Source: Erythrobacter sp. (GTDB taxonomy: Bacteria > Pseudomonadota > Alphaproteobacteria > Sphingomonadales > Sphingomonadaceae). Taken from it: 64,000 nucleotides of DNA. Position 1 is the stretch's first letter. Every line of letters begins with the position of its first letter. Below the pieces are notes generated by a model that was given only the letters and a program-made list of their open reading frames with translations, did not search any database and was not told where the DNA came from. This document shows positions 1 to 8,156 of the stretch, piece by piece. The stretch covers positions 2,033,001 to 2,097,000 of the forward strand of contig NZ_CP136573.1 in assembly GCF_035194505.1 (NCBI RefSeq), in the 5' to 3' direction. Position numbers and translations under genes: made by a program.

Positions 1-432
1 GTCCTGAAGCCCGTCGCCGCCGACCGGCTCGAACGCGCGATCGAGCGTGCGCTCGCCCGCCGCGGAACGCGCCGCCAGAAGACCAGCCGTTTCCTCGACG
101 AATTGTGGGTGCCGCACCGCTCCGAACTGCTGCGCATCGCGGTGAGCGAGGTCCACCAGATCGATGCCGAGCGCGATTATGTGCGGCTGCACGTGGGCGG
201 CGAGGATGCGCCGCGCTTCTACCTGCTGCTCCAGACCATCGCGGGCCTCGAATCCCGGCTCGACCCCGAACAGTTCATCCGCATCCACCGCTCCACCATC
301 CTGCGCCGCGACAATATCCGCGGGCTCAGGCACGACGGGCTGGGTGTATGGTCCGTGGAGCTGCAGAACGGCGAGGCGCTGCGCATCGGCCGCACCTATC
401 TCGCCCGCGTCAAGGCGATGGCCGGACGTTGA
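1..432 (+). CDS. LytTR-family response regulator (5' end outside window)
   Basis: Open from the first base, so only the last 143 residues are visible. They begin with the end of a receiver domain (the VLKPV segment holds the conserved Lys-Pro) followed by a linker. A LytTR DNA-binding domain then runs from about residue 38 to the stop, with EVHQIDAERDYVRLH, the RIHRSTILRR segment and the terminal RIGRTYLARVKA. LytTR regulators bind direct repeats upstream of target genes and normally pair with a LytS-type kinase, which would lie upstream of the window. A second, complete LytTR regulator is at 50.6 kb. The family call is firm; target and partner are unknown. Confidence 0.9.
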   Translation, partial: VLKPVAADRLERAIERALARRGTRRQKTSRFLDELWVPHRSELLRIAVSEVHQIDAERDYVRLHVGGEDAPRFYLLLQTIAGLESRLDPEQFIRIHRSTILRRDNIRGLRHDGLGVWSVELQNGEALRIGRTYLARVKAMAGR

Positions 433-480
433 TTTGCGGCCACCTATCGGTGGCGCAGACCTCCCGCTTCCCAAAAAAAC

Positions 481-514
481 GGCCCGAACCCCAGGGACTG
501 GAAGGGTTCGGGCC
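481..514 (-). terminator. Factor-independent terminator of the urcA-type gene
   Basis: Perfect 10-bp inverted repeat GGCCCGAACC / GGTTCGGGCC at 481-490 and 505-514. On the minus strand it is followed directly by a run of seven T (plus-strand A-run 473-479). The orientation fits the minus-strand gene ending at 565. The plus-strand side has no T-run, so it is not an obvious terminator for the LytTR gene. Confidence 0.8.
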
Positions 515-564
515 ATGACGGCGGCACCGCGGGGTTGGTGCCTGCCGTGAAGCATCTGCGCGGT

Positions 565-876
565 TCAGCCGCCGCGCTGGCGATCTCCGGTGATGGCCGC
601 GACCTGCTGACGGGCGTCGGCGCGGGCCTTGGTGACGCATTCGCGGCGCTCCTGCGTCAGGATGTGCGAGCCGGTGGTCACCTCGTCGGTGCGGCACACG
701 ACGCGCACCGCGCGTTCGATCCGCTGGTCGAGCAGCTTCTGGCCCGAGGGGCTCGCAAGATTGATGTCATCGAGCTTCACTTCGATGCTCATCTTTTCGA
801 CCGGTTCGGCCAGAACCGGGGTCGCGGCGGAACAGACAAGGCCGAGCGCCGCAGTGGCGAGTGCAAAAGTCTTCAT
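565..876 (-). CDS. UrcA family exported protein
   Basis: About 103 residues. A Sec signal peptide (MKTFALATAALGLVCSAATP, then VLA) precedes a small domain with the UrcA pattern: a V-K-L-D-D-I-N-L segment, GQKLLDQRIERAV, one Cys in VVCR and a second in RECV, probably a disulfide. UrcA proteins are common in sphingomonads and caulobacters and have no established biochemical role. I chose the ATG at 876 because GGAG lies about 8 bases upstream of it; the ATG at 888 has no such site. The gene stands alone with its own terminator. Confidence 0.8.
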   Translation of the reverse strand: MKTFALATAALGLVCSAATPVLAEPVEKMSIEVKLDDINLASPSGQKLLDQRIERAVRVVCRTDEVTTGSHILTQERRECVTKARADARQQVAAITGDRQRGG

Positions 877-1103
877 GGTCATCTCCATCGGCAGGTGGCC
901 TGTGATCGGGCGGCGGTGCCGATCCGGGGGTTGCCAGGCGCTCTGCCGAGTTCAGAAATAAACCGCTTTCCAAGGGGCTTCAGCCACAGGTCGATCAACC
1001 CGCGCCCGCCGCTCGACCGGCGCGGCGGCACTGGGACGGACGGCATGAAGTGCCGGACAAATGGCGGTTTCCAATCGACCGGCGCGAGGCCATAGTGGCG
1101 CCA

Positions 1104-1376
1104 ATGGCATGGCAGACCACCGTGATCTTTGTTCTGGGCATCGCGAATTTCGCGCTCAATCGCGCCGTATTCGACAGCCGGCACCCGCTGTTCGCACGGC
1201 TGCCGCTGGTGAGTCGCAAGCTCGGCAGCGGGGCCGCGCTGGTGACCGAATTCGCGGTGCTGTTCTTCGCGCTGATGCTGGCGAGCAATGGCTGGCCCGA
1301 TTTCGTCTGGGCCTATGTCGGCTATTCGGCATTCAACGCGGTGGCCGCATGGCTGCTGCTGGCCCGCAGGATCTGA
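1104..1376 (+). CDS. Small membrane protein, unknown function
   Basis: About 90 residues with three predicted membrane segments (TTVIFVLGIANFALN, LVTEFAVLFFALML, VGYSAFNAVAAWLLL). No family recognised. A GTG at 1050 would add 18 residues; the ATG at 1104 starts closer to the first membrane segment. It ends 7 bases before the metallophosphoesterase and may be co-transcribed with it. Confidence 0.6.
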   Translation: MAWQTTVIFVLGIANFALNRAVFDSRHPLFARLPLVSRKLGSGAALVTEFAVLFFALMLASNGWPDFVWAYVGYSAFNAVAAWLLLARRI

Positions 1377-1383
1377 TCCCGCG

Positions 1384-2139
1384 ATGACCACCCGCCTGTT
1401 CCACATCAGCGACGTGCATTTCGGGGTAGAGAACCGCGCCGCACTGGCCGAAGTAGCGCGTGCCGTGGCCGAGGAGCGGCCCGATGCGGTGGTCTGTACC
1501 GGCGATCTCACCCAGCGCGCCAAGCATTCCGAATATGCGGCGGCGGCGGAATGGTTTGCCGCGCTCGGCGTGCCGGTGGTGCTCGAGCCGGGCAATCACG
1601 ACATGCCCTATTACAACCCGTGGGAGCGCTTCACCGATCCCTTCCGCCGCTACAACCGGTTGCGGCAGACAGTGCCGGGCGGGTTCGTGTCGGAGGATGT
1701 GGTGCTGGTGCCGCTGCTGACGACCGTGAGCGCGCAGACCCGCTTTCCGTGGTCGGACGGGGTGATCAGGCCGCCCGCGCTGGCGGCGACGCTGGCACAG
1801 CTGGCCGCACTGGACGGCGATCCGCGCACGATCATCGTCACCGCGCATCACCCGGTGCTCGGAAAGGACGACACCGGGCCCAATCCCACCATCGGCGGCG
1901 ATGCTGCCTTTGCCGCGCTGGCCGAGGCGGGGGCGCACGCAATCATGTCGGGCCATGTCCATGTGCCGTTCGACGAGGTGCGCAGCCGCGGCGGCCACTC
2001 TGCGCGGATGATCGGCGCAGGCACGCTCTCGACCCGGCTGCGGCACGGGGCGCCGCCTTCGTGGCGCGTGATCACTGTCGAGCGGGGCGGGGTGATTGCC
2101 ACCGAACTGCGCACCGCAGGCGCGGCGGCGGTAACCTGA
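1384..2139 (+). CDS. Calcineurin-like metallophosphoesterase
   Basis: 251 residues with the full metal-binding set of the family: DVH in HISDVHFG near the N-terminus, GDLT, GNHD, a central H in TAHHPVLG, and GHVH near residue 195. Two metal ions would be held by these residues. No signal peptide is seen, so it is cytoplasmic. Substrates in the family range from cyclic nucleotides to UDP-diacylglucosamine and proteins; the size and DVHFG start resemble 3',5'-cyclic-nucleotide phosphodiesterases, but the substrate cannot be read from sequence. The small membrane protein at 1104 lies just upstream. Confidence 0.88.
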   Translation: MTTRLFHISDVHFGVENRAALAEVARAVAEERPDAVVCTGDLTQRAKHSEYAAAAEWFAALGVPVVLEPGNHDMPYYNPWERFTDPFRRYNRLRQTVPGGFVSEDVVLVPLLTTVSAQTRFPWSDGVIRPPALAATLAQLAALDGDPRTIIVTAHHPVLGKDDTGPNPTIGGDAAFAALAEAGAHAIMSGHVHVPFDEVRSRGGHSARMIGAGTLSTRLRHGAPPSWRVITVERGGVIATELRTAGAAAVT

Positions 2140-2264
2140 GGCCCCGCTGCCTTAACCTTTTCCCTAGCAGGCGCGTTAAGACTTTATTGGTGAAACTTGG
2201 ACCGCAGACCGGCTGGCCGGTTCTGCCCCCTTTTCGTCACTCTACTTGGTCCGGAGGAACGAGG

Positions 2265-2462
2265 ATGGAATTGTTGAAGGCATCCATACTGGGCGCGATT
2301 CTTTCGGCCACCATCGGTCTGGTGATCGGGTCGCAGGGCACCAGTGCAGGGCCGCTGGCGATCGAGCTGGTCTCGCTGGCGGAGGCGCAGGTTTACTGGT
2401 CCTGGCCGGTATTCCTGTCGGGCACCGGCCTGTCATGGGCGCTGATGCTGCTTCAGCGCTGA
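2265..2462 (+). CDS. Short membrane protein, unknown function
   Basis: 65 residues, preceded by a good ribosome site (GGAGG, 2253-2257). The N-terminal half is a hydrophobic segment (ILGAILSATIGLVIG) and the C-terminal half carries a second (WPVFLSGTGLSWALMLL), so it probably crosses the membrane twice. It lies between an unlinked phosphoesterase and convergent rpsI. No homologue recognised. The clear start signal and hydrophobic pattern support it as a gene. Confidence 0.6.
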   Translation: MELLKASILGAILSATIGLVIGSQGTSAGPLAIELVSLAEAQVYWSWPVFLSGTGLSWALMLLQR

Positions 2463-2482
2463 AAGCATTCGCGTCGCAAAAC

Positions 2483-2512
2483 AAAAAGGGCGGCACCCTT
2501 GCGGGGCCGCCC
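2483..2512 (-). terminator. Terminator of rplM-rpsI
   Basis: Inverted repeat GGGCGGC (2488-2494) / GCCGCCC (2506-2512). On the minus strand it is followed by five T (plus A-run 2483-2487). It lies about 65 bases past the rpsI stop codon, the expected place for the operon terminator. Confidence 0.8.
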
Positions 2513-2576
2513 TTGATGTTTCCAGGAGGAAAATTCTTGGAGCTTGGCGCTTCGAGAACTGCCCCCAGAAGCGCGA

Positions 2577-3092
2577 TTAGCGCTTCGAGAACTGGAAGCT
2601 GCGGCGGGCCTTGGCCTTGCCGTACTTCTTGCGCTCGACCACGCGGCTGTCGCGGGTGAGGAAGCCGGCTGCCTTGACGACGCCGCGCAACTCGGGCTCG
2701 TACTTCGACAGGGCCTGGGCAACGCCGTGCTTCACCGCGCCGGCCTGACCCGACAGGCCGCCGCCGCGAACGGTGGCGATCACGTCATACTGGCCAGTGC
2801 GATCGGTGATGCCGAAGGGCTGGTTGATCACGAGACGCAGGGTCGGACGTGCGAAGTACACTTCCTGATCGCGGCCGTTGATCGTGATCTTGCCTGTGCC
2901 GGGCTTGACCCACACGCGGGCAACCGCATCCTTGCGGCGACCGGTGGCATAGGCGCGGCCCTGCTTGTCGAGCTCCTGCTGACGCAGCGGCGCCGAGACG
3001 CGGGCGATTTCGGCAGCATCACCCTGCGGGGCGTTGCCGGCGATGTCCTTCAGATCGGCGAGATCGGACACGGTGGTGGTCTCATCGGTCAT
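2577..3092 (-). CDS. rpsI: 30S ribosomal protein S9
   Basis: 171 residues. The conserved S9 core starts with GRAYATGRRKDAVARVW and continues through GGGLSGQAGAVKHG, ending in the invariant C-terminal FQFSKR, whose basic tail reaches the ribosomal P site. An acidic N-terminal extension of about 45 residues precedes the core, usual in alphaproteobacteria. Its ATG overlaps the TAA of rplM by one base (TAATG), indicating translational coupling in the standard rplM-rpsI operon. Confidence 0.98.
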   Translation of the reverse strand: MTDETTTVSDLADLKDIAGNAPQGDAAEIARVSAPLRQQELDKQGRAYATGRRKDAVARVWVKPGTGKITINGRDQEVYFARPTLRLVINQPFGITDRTGQYDVIATVRGGGLSGQAGAVKHGVAQALSKYEPELRGVVKAAGFLTRDSRVVERKKYGKAKARRSFQFSKR

Positions 3093-3571
3093 TATGCGGT
3101 GACCTTGTTCTTGCGGTTCATGGAAGCAACGTCGAGCACCTGCGGCTTCTGGCCGTCATGCGGGTGTTCGGTGCCGGTGTAGAGGTGCAGCGCCTTCATC
3201 TGCTGACGGCCGAGCGGGCCGCGCGGAATCATGCGTTCCACGGCCTTTTCAAGCACGCGCTCGGGGAAGCGGCCGCCGAGCACCTTGGCCGGGGTGGTTT
3301 CCTTGATGCCGCCGGGGTGGCCGGTGTGCTTGTAATAGACCTTGTCGCCCATCTTGTTGCCGGTGAACTTCACCTTCTCGACGTTGATGATGACGACGTG
3401 ATCGCCGCAATCTACGTGCGGGGTGAAGCTCGGCTTGTGCTTGCCGCGCAGGATGTTGGCGACGATCGCGGCGAGACGGCCGACGACCAGCCCATCGGCA
3501 TCGATGATGTGCCAGTTCTTTTCGACCTCGGCCGGCTTGATCGACCGGGTCTGCTTGCTGAGAGCCTTCAT
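3092..3571 (-). CDS. rplM: 50S ribosomal protein L13
   Basis: 159 residues with the L13 signature: WHIIDADGLVVGRLA near the N-terminus, KHKPSFTPHVDCGDHVVI in the middle and MIPRGPLGRQQMKALHLY towards the end. L13 is an early-assembling protein of the large subunit. First gene of rplM-rpsI. The 175-base leader upstream (3572-3746) has no gene and presumably holds the promoter and any autoregulatory site; no specific structure stood out there. Confidence 0.98.
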   Translation of the reverse strand: MKALSKQTRSIKPAEVEKNWHIIDADGLVVGRLAAIVANILRGKHKPSFTPHVDCGDHVVIINVEKVKFTGNKMGDKVYYKHTGHPGGIKETTPAKVLGGRFPERVLEKAVERMIPRGPLGRQQMKALHLYTGTEHPHDGQKPQVLDVASMNRKNKVTA

Positions 3572-3746
3572 GGCTGTGGTGTCCTTAGGTTTTAGCGGGC
3601 TGTCCGGGCGGGGCCCGGAAGAATCACCCTCCGATCAGCCGACCGGACGGGCAAGTGGCGGCGCAAATGTCGTTCGGGGGCGTGAAAGTCAAGCAAAAGC
3701 GCGGTTTCGCGATAGGGTAAAATAATACCCTATGCCATTTGCGGCT

Positions 3747-4478
3747 TCAGACCGGCCCCAGCGTCCAGACCTCGACCGAGCGCCGTTCGAGCTCTGCAAT
3801 GCGGGTGACGATCGCGCGCCGCGCCTCGACCAGCCAGCCGGTGCCGGGTGCGGCGCGGGTTTCCCACGAAAGCTCGAAGGTCCCGGTGAGGCCCTCGGGC
3901 AGGTTCACAGTCTCGACCTGGCGTTGCGGCGTGCCGCTGGGGAAGAACAGGTCGGCGGGTAGGGCATCGAACTGGCCTGATCCGGCGCGGTGGATCTCGG
4001 CGAGATAGCGACGCATGTTGTCCCGCGCGGCTGCACTTTGAGGACGGGACGCGATCATCGCCTCGGCGGCGCGCAGCGCGGCGGCCATGTCGGCCGGAGC
4101 TGTGGGCGCGGTGCCGCTGGCCAGCACCAGCCCTTCTTCCGACAACATGATCGGGAACATCGCGTCGGTCGAGCGCTGTTCCTCGATCCGCGCCAGTTCG
4201 GCGAGGCTGGGCGGGGCTTCGACCTCCACGCTGGTCTGCCGGCCGGCGATCACGATGCCGCGGGCCTGCCGGGCAAAGCCGATCTCCCACCCGCGCCGCA
4301 CGGTGATCGCCGCATCGCCGCCAAGCCCGCGCACCAGCTCCCGCCCGAGCCGCATCGGGCCCTCGGGCAGTACCAGACCGCCTGCCGCCAACATGGCCCG
4401 CAGCGGCGGAGCGAAAAGCCCTGCACCCCCTGCGGCGACCAGTCCGGCCAACAGCCTCCTGCGGGTCGTCCCGAACAT
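3747..4478 (-). CDS. Exported protein, unknown function, Tat-like signal
   Basis: 243 residues from the ATG at 4478. The N-terminus carries twin arginines before a hydrophobic stretch (TTRRRLLAGLVAAGGAGLFA), so export by the Tat pathway is likely. The mature part has no motif I recognise; it includes an ELARIEEQRST segment and a C-terminal half predicted to be beta-rich. Convergent with nothing and 35 bases downstream of cutA on the same strand, so it may be the last gene of ctaA-cutA. The longer open frame upstream is not needed and lacks a ribosome site. Confidence 0.6.
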   Translation of the reverse strand: MFGTTRRRLLAGLVAAGGAGLFAPPLRAMLAAGGLVLPEGPMRLGRELVRGLGGDAAITVRRGWEIGFARQARGIVIAGRQTSVEVEAPPSLAELARIEEQRSTDAMFPIMLSEEGLVLASGTAPTAPADMAAALRAAEAMIASRPQSAAARDNMRRYLAEIHRAGSGQFDALPADLFFPSGTPQRQVETVNLPEGLTGTFELSWETRAAPGTGWLVEARRAIVTRIAELERRSVEVWTLGPV

Positions 4479-4513
4479 CTGATCCCTTCCCCCGTCGAAG
4501 CGCAATGTGCGCC

Positions 4514-4855
4514 TCACCTGACCGGCTGGGTCACCGACGCCAGCCATGCGATTGTCTCCGGAAGGGCGGCATCCGCGGCCCATCCGACAATCGCGGGTGT
4601 ATCATATGGGTGCAGCTTGCCCAAATGGGCGACCGCCGCATCGAGCCGTGCGGCGGTGGTCTTGAACAGCACGCCGGTTTCCGTTGCCCGGTCTTGCGCC
4701 CCTTGCCACAGGAAATGGGATTCGACTTCGCCGATGATATTGGCGCAGGCGACCAGCCTTGCGTCGAGCAGCGCCGTGATAACGCTGCGGGCCGTGTCAC
4801 GATCGGGGAAGGGGCACCAGATGAGCGCCGCGCTTTCCGCCTCAGCCTCAGCCAT
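4514..4855 (-). CDS. cutA: CutA divalent-ion tolerance family protein
   Basis: 113 residues, normal for this trimeric cytoplasmic protein. Family landmarks are CPFPDRDTARSVITALLDARLVACANI at the N-terminus, ESHFLWQG, and LHPYDTPAIVGW near the C-terminus. CutA1 was tied to copper tolerance in E. coli, but its role is unsettled. Its ATG overlaps the TAA of ctaA by one base, so the two are translationally coupled. Pairing with haem A synthesis (cytochrome oxidase, a copper enzyme) suggests a link with copper handling, which is inference. Confidence 0.93.
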   Translation of the reverse strand: MAEAEAESAALIWCPFPDRDTARSVITALLDARLVACANIIGEVESHFLWQGAQDRATETGVLFKTTAARLDAAVAHLGKLHPYDTPAIVGWAADAALPETIAWLASVTQPVR

Positions 4856-5934
4856 TACGCCGCCTTCGCGCTCCGCCGCGCCAGTCCGTCGCTGTGCATC
4901 GCGCGGGCGGTGGCGGCGACTGTCAGTGCGCCGACCAGCTGGTGCGCGGCGGCAATCCACAGGGAAACCTCGCTCATCACTGTGGCAATGCCGAGCAGCA
5001 CCATGGTGCCGAAGGCGGTGTGGACCGCGAGCGAGGCGAAACGATCGGATTTGCGGATGCGGCGCGCAAGCCACACCAGCGCGGCCACAGCCACCCACGC
5101 CCACCAGCGGTGCATGAATTGCAGCAGGAAGGGATCATGGGTGAGCGCCCACAGCACCCCCTTCGACCAGTCGGCTTCGGGGAAGAAACGCCCGTTCATC
5201 AGCGGCCAGTCATAGGCGGCGTGCCCGGCATTGAGACCCGCGACCCAGGCCCCCAGCAGCAGCTGGACGAACAGCACGCCCGCCACCATCGCCGCGCCTG
5301 CGGTGAGCGGGGCGGCACGGCTCTCCGGCTCCTTCACCAGCATCCGCATGTCGCGCGCGGTCCACACCAGCCCCGCCAACAGCGTCAGCGCGGTGAGCAG
5401 GTGGAGCGAGAGGCGGAAGTGGCTCACATCGGTCATGTCGCCGGTCAGGCCCGACTGCACCATCAACCACCCGAACAGGCCCTGCAAGCCGCCCAGCGCC
5501 AGCAGGCCGAGGAGGCGCGGCTTGAAGCCCTGCGGGATCGCCCCGCGCAGCCAGAACCACGCCAGCGGCAGAGCATAGACCATGCCGATCACCCGCGCGA
5601 TCAGCCGGTGGACCCATTCCCAGAAGAAGATGAACTTGAAATCCGCCAGCGTCATGCCCGACAGCGCGGCTTCGAGCCGGTATTCGGGGGTCGCCTGATA
5701 CTTGGCGAATTCGGCCTGCCATGCGGCTTCGGTGAGCGGCGGCAGGATGCCCGAGACGACGTTCCACTCGGTGATCGACAGCCCGCTCTCGGTCAGCCGG
5801 GTGATCCCGCCGACCACGACGATGCCGATCACCATAAGCGCAACGATCTCGAGCCAGCGGGCAATCGCCAGCGGACGCGATGTGCCGCGCGGGGCAACTT
5901 CGAACAGGCGCGAAACGGAGGCGGACGTGGCCAT
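4855..5934 (-). CDS. ctaA: Haem A synthase (Cox15/CtaA, alphaproteobacterial type)
   Basis: 359 residues from the ATG at 5934, which has GGAAAG about 7 bases upstream; the in-frame ATG at 5949 has none. An integral membrane protein of about eight helices converting haem O to haem A for cytochrome c oxidase. The GGITRLTESGLSITEW segment follows the first helix. Candidate haem-ligand histidines lie in EWVHRLIAR, RLSLHLLTAL, FMHRWWAW and AAHQLVGAL. First gene of ctaA-cutA; divergent from the MerC-like gene, with an inverted repeat between them. Confidence 0.95.
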   Translation of the reverse strand: MATSASVSRLFEVAPRGTSRPLAIARWLEIVALMVIGIVVVGGITRLTESGLSITEWNVVSGILPPLTEAAWQAEFAKYQATPEYRLEAALSGMTLADFKFIFFWEWVHRLIARVIGMVYALPLAWFWLRGAIPQGFKPRLLGLLALGGLQGLFGWLMVQSGLTGDMTDVSHFRLSLHLLTALTLLAGLVWTARDMRMLVKEPESRAAPLTAGAAMVAGVLFVQLLLGAWVAGLNAGHAAYDWPLMNGRFFPEADWSKGVLWALTHDPFLLQFMHRWWAWVAVAALVWLARRIRKSDRFASLAVHTAFGTMVLLGIATVMSEVSLWIAAAHQLVGALTVAATARAMHSDGLARRSAKAA

Positions 5935-6072
5935 GACGGGGCTTTCCATGTCGCCGACACGCGCGATGCGCAAGCCCGTTTGCCGCAATCGGCCGTGCGA
6001 CCCATGCAAGCCGGACCGCAAGACGCCGGTGCCGCGCGACCCATCGCAATCGGATGCATCATCGCTTGAAGA

Positions 6073-6089
6073 ATGTAACAACATTACAT
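6073..6089. promoter_or_regulatory. Inverted repeat between ctaA and the MerC-like gene (Zur/Fur-like operator candidate)
   Basis: ATGTAA-N5-TTACAT, perfect 6-bp arms in an AT-rich patch of otherwise GC-rich DNA. It lies 16 bases before the preferred start of the MerC-like gene. Size and composition resemble operators of the Fur superfamily (Zur sites are AT-rich palindromes around TGTNATANNATNACA), but the match is by eye only. Confidence 0.4.
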
Positions 6090-6104
6090 ATGTGCCGGAA
6101 CGTC

Positions 6105-6494
6105 ATGCCGCAAAACGCCCTTCCGCCCACGAGTCGGCCTTCGCTGCGCCGCCGTCTCGATCACGTGGGGATCGGACTGGCCGGACTGTGCGCGGTGCAT
6201 TGCCTGGCAACGCTGGTGCTGGTTTCGGCGCTGGGCCTGGGCGGGCATTTCCTCTTGCAGGAAAACATCCACCGCATCGGCCTTTTCCTCGCGCTGGTGG
6301 TGGCAGCGGTCGCCATCGGCTGGGGCATGCTGCGCCATCGCCGCATCCTGCCCTTCGCGATTGCCAGCACCGGGCTCGGCTTCATGGGCTGGGCGCTGCT
6401 GGTGCCGCACGGGGCGAACGAATTCCTGCTGACCTTGCTGGGCGTCACGATCGTCTCGCTCGCGCATTTCCTCAATCTGCGCGCGGCGCGCTGA
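6105..6494 (+). CDS. MerC-domain membrane protein
   Basis: 129 residues from the ATG at 6105 (GGAA upstream); the ATG at 6090 would overlap the inverted repeat. Four hydrophobic segments are visible. The first carries the MerC-type cysteine pair GLCAVHCLA, as in mercuric-ion transporter MerC. The remaining mer genes are absent, so a role in mercury resistance is not implied. Chromosomal MerC-domain proteins in alphaproteobacteria often sit near metal regulators, so transport or sensing of another divalent metal is plausible. Confidence 0.75.
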   Translation: MPQNALPPTSRPSLRRRLDHVGIGLAGLCAVHCLATLVLVSALGLGGHFLLQENIHRIGLFLALVVAAVAIGWGMLRHRRILPFAIASTGLGFMGWALLVPHGANEFLLTLLGVTIVSLAHFLNLRAAR

Positions 6495-6540
6495 GCGCCC
6501 TCCTCTCAATCTCGCTGTTGCACCTTGTGGGCGAGCGCCT

Positions 6541-7530
6541 ATGTCTCGCGCCATGACCAAGATGATCACCCTGAACGGCGCCCCCCATCGCAGTGAAGCC
6601 ACCACGATTGCTGATCTGGTGCGCGAGCTTGACCTCGTGCCCGAAAAGGTCGCGGTCGAGCGCAATGGCGAAATCGTGCCCCGCTCGACCCTCACCGAGG
6701 CTCCGCTGGCCGACGGCGACACGCTGGAGATCGTGCACTTCGTAGGCGGGGGCGATCATACGCCTGACACCTGGACCGTCGCGGGCCGCACCTTCACCTC
6801 GCGGCTGATCGTGGGCACCGGCAAGTACAAGAGCTTCGAGCAGAATGCGGCTGCCGTTGCCGCGAGCGGGGCGGAGATCGTCACCGTGGCGGTGCGGCGG
6901 GTGAATGTCAGCGACCCCAAGGCGCCGATGCTGACCGATTACATCGACCCCAAGAAAATCACCTACCTCCCCAACACCGCCGGGTGCTTCACCGGAGACG
7001 AGGCTGTGCGCACGCTGCGGCTGGCGCGTGAGGCGGGGGGCTGGGACCTCGTGAAGCTCGAAGTGCTGGGCGAGGCGCGCACGCTCTATCCCGACATGCG
7101 CGAGACGTTGAAGGCGACCGAGGTGCTGGCCAAGGAAGGCTTTCTCCCGATGGTCTATTGCGCCGATGATCCGATCGCGGCCAAGCAGCTGGAGGATGCG
7201 GGCGCGGTGGCGATCATGCCGCTGGGCGCGCCGATCGGCTCGGGGCTCGGTATCCAGAACCGCGTGACCATCCGTCTGATCGTCGAAGGCGCGAAGGTGC
7301 CGGTGCTGGTCGATGCGGGCGTCGGCACGGCGTCGGATGCGGCGGTCGGCATGGAGCTGGGCTGCGACGGCATCTTGATGAACACCGCGATTGCCGAAGC
7401 GAAAGACCCGATCCGCATGGCCCGCGCGATGAAGCTGGCGGTAGAAGCCGGGCGCGAGGCTTATCTTGCCGGACGTATGGCGCGCCGGATGTATGCCGAT
7501 CCGAGCAGCCCGCTCGCCGGACTGATCTAG
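6541..7530 (+). CDS. thiG: ThiS-ThiG fusion: sulfur carrier plus thiazole synthase
   Basis: 329 residues in two parts. Residues 5-70 are a ThiS ubiquitin-like carrier (MITLNGAPHRSEA to EIVHFVGGG), with its terminal Gly-Gly now internal. Residues 75-329 are ThiG: TFTSRLIVGTGKY, the Schiff-base lysine region VKLEVLG, MPLGAPIGSGLGIQN, VDAGVGTASDAAVGMELGCDG. ThiG builds the thiazole of thiamin from deoxyxylulose phosphate, dehydroglycine and ThiS-thiocarboxylate. I saw no TPP-riboswitch (thi-box) pattern in the 46 bases upstream. ATGs at 6553 and 6562 are alternative starts. Confidence 0.93.
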   Translation: MSRAMTKMITLNGAPHRSEATTIADLVRELDLVPEKVAVERNGEIVPRSTLTEAPLADGDTLEIVHFVGGGDHTPDTWTVAGRTFTSRLIVGTGKYKSFEQNAAAVAASGAEIVTVAVRRVNVSDPKAPMLTDYIDPKKITYLPNTAGCFTGDEAVRTLRLAREAGGWDLVKLEVLGEARTLYPDMRETLKATEVLAKEGFLPMVYCADDPIAAKQLEDAGAVAIMPLGAPIGSGLGIQNRVTIRLIVEGAKVPVLVDAGVGTASDAAVGMELGCDGILMNTAIAEAKDPIRMARAMKLAVEAGREAYLAGRMARRMYADPSSPLAGLI

Positions 7531-7600
7531 GGTTAAAACCACATAACCCTAAATTAACCATGTGCTGCGACGTTCTCCCTGTCTGAAGGAGACGAGCGCC

Positions 7601-8113
7601 ATGATGATGCCGATTGCCGAGATGCGGGAATTTGCCGGGTTCGCCGCTGCTGAGCAGCGCTACATCAAGCGCAGCCTCGATATCGGCCTCGCCCGCACCG
7701 ACGCCTTCCGGCGCTGGGGCCGCAGCGAGGGCGAAAACACCGCGATCCGCCGCCAGTATGTCGCCTATCAGGACCTGAAGGCCCTGCGCGCGTTGATCCC
7801 CGAAGAAGGCAACCCCAACGAGATCGAGCGCTTCCTCGGCAAGCTGGTGCGCCTCGCCGTGTTCGACCTTGAGCAGGAGCGGATCGCGAGCTTCTCGGCC
7901 TTCCGCTTCCTCTATGAACGCCTGCTGGGTGCGGCGGTGCGGCCCTATCTTCCGGCCGCATTCTGTGCCGCCAGCGCCCTCCCCGCGATCCGCCCGGAGC
8001 GCCGCAAGACCCTGCTGCAATCCTTGAGCGAAGCCGCCGCCACCGCGCCCGGCTGGTCGGAACGCGAGCCGGCGTTCTACCCCGAATATGTCGATGATTT
8101 CGAGGCGGCGTGA
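7601..8113 (+). CDS. Hypothetical protein
   Basis: 170 residues, soluble and helix-rich, with no signal peptide or membrane segment. The start is supported by AAGGAG about 10 bases upstream of ATGATGATG; a longer frame from 7562 is less likely. Landmarks are EQRYIKRSLDIGLARTDAF, RRQYVAYQDLKALRALIP and a C-terminal YPEYVDDFEAA. I do not recognise the family. It stands alone on the plus strand between thiSG and another unknown gene. Confidence 0.65.
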   Translation: MMMPIAEMREFAGFAAAEQRYIKRSLDIGLARTDAFRRWGRSEGENTAIRRQYVAYQDLKALRALIPEEGNPNEIERFLGKLVRLAVFDLEQERIASFSAFRFLYERLLGAAVRPYLPAAFCAASALPAIRPERRKTLLQSLSEAAATAPGWSEREPAFYPEYVDDFEAA

Positions 8114-8156
8114 GGCAGTGACGAAGGCTTAAAGCTTTGTCTCTAATAAGGGACTT

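Noticed and set aside
6495..6540. TPP riboswitch before thiSG
   Set aside because: The gap is only 46 bases and lacks the conserved thi-box elements such as CTGAGA.
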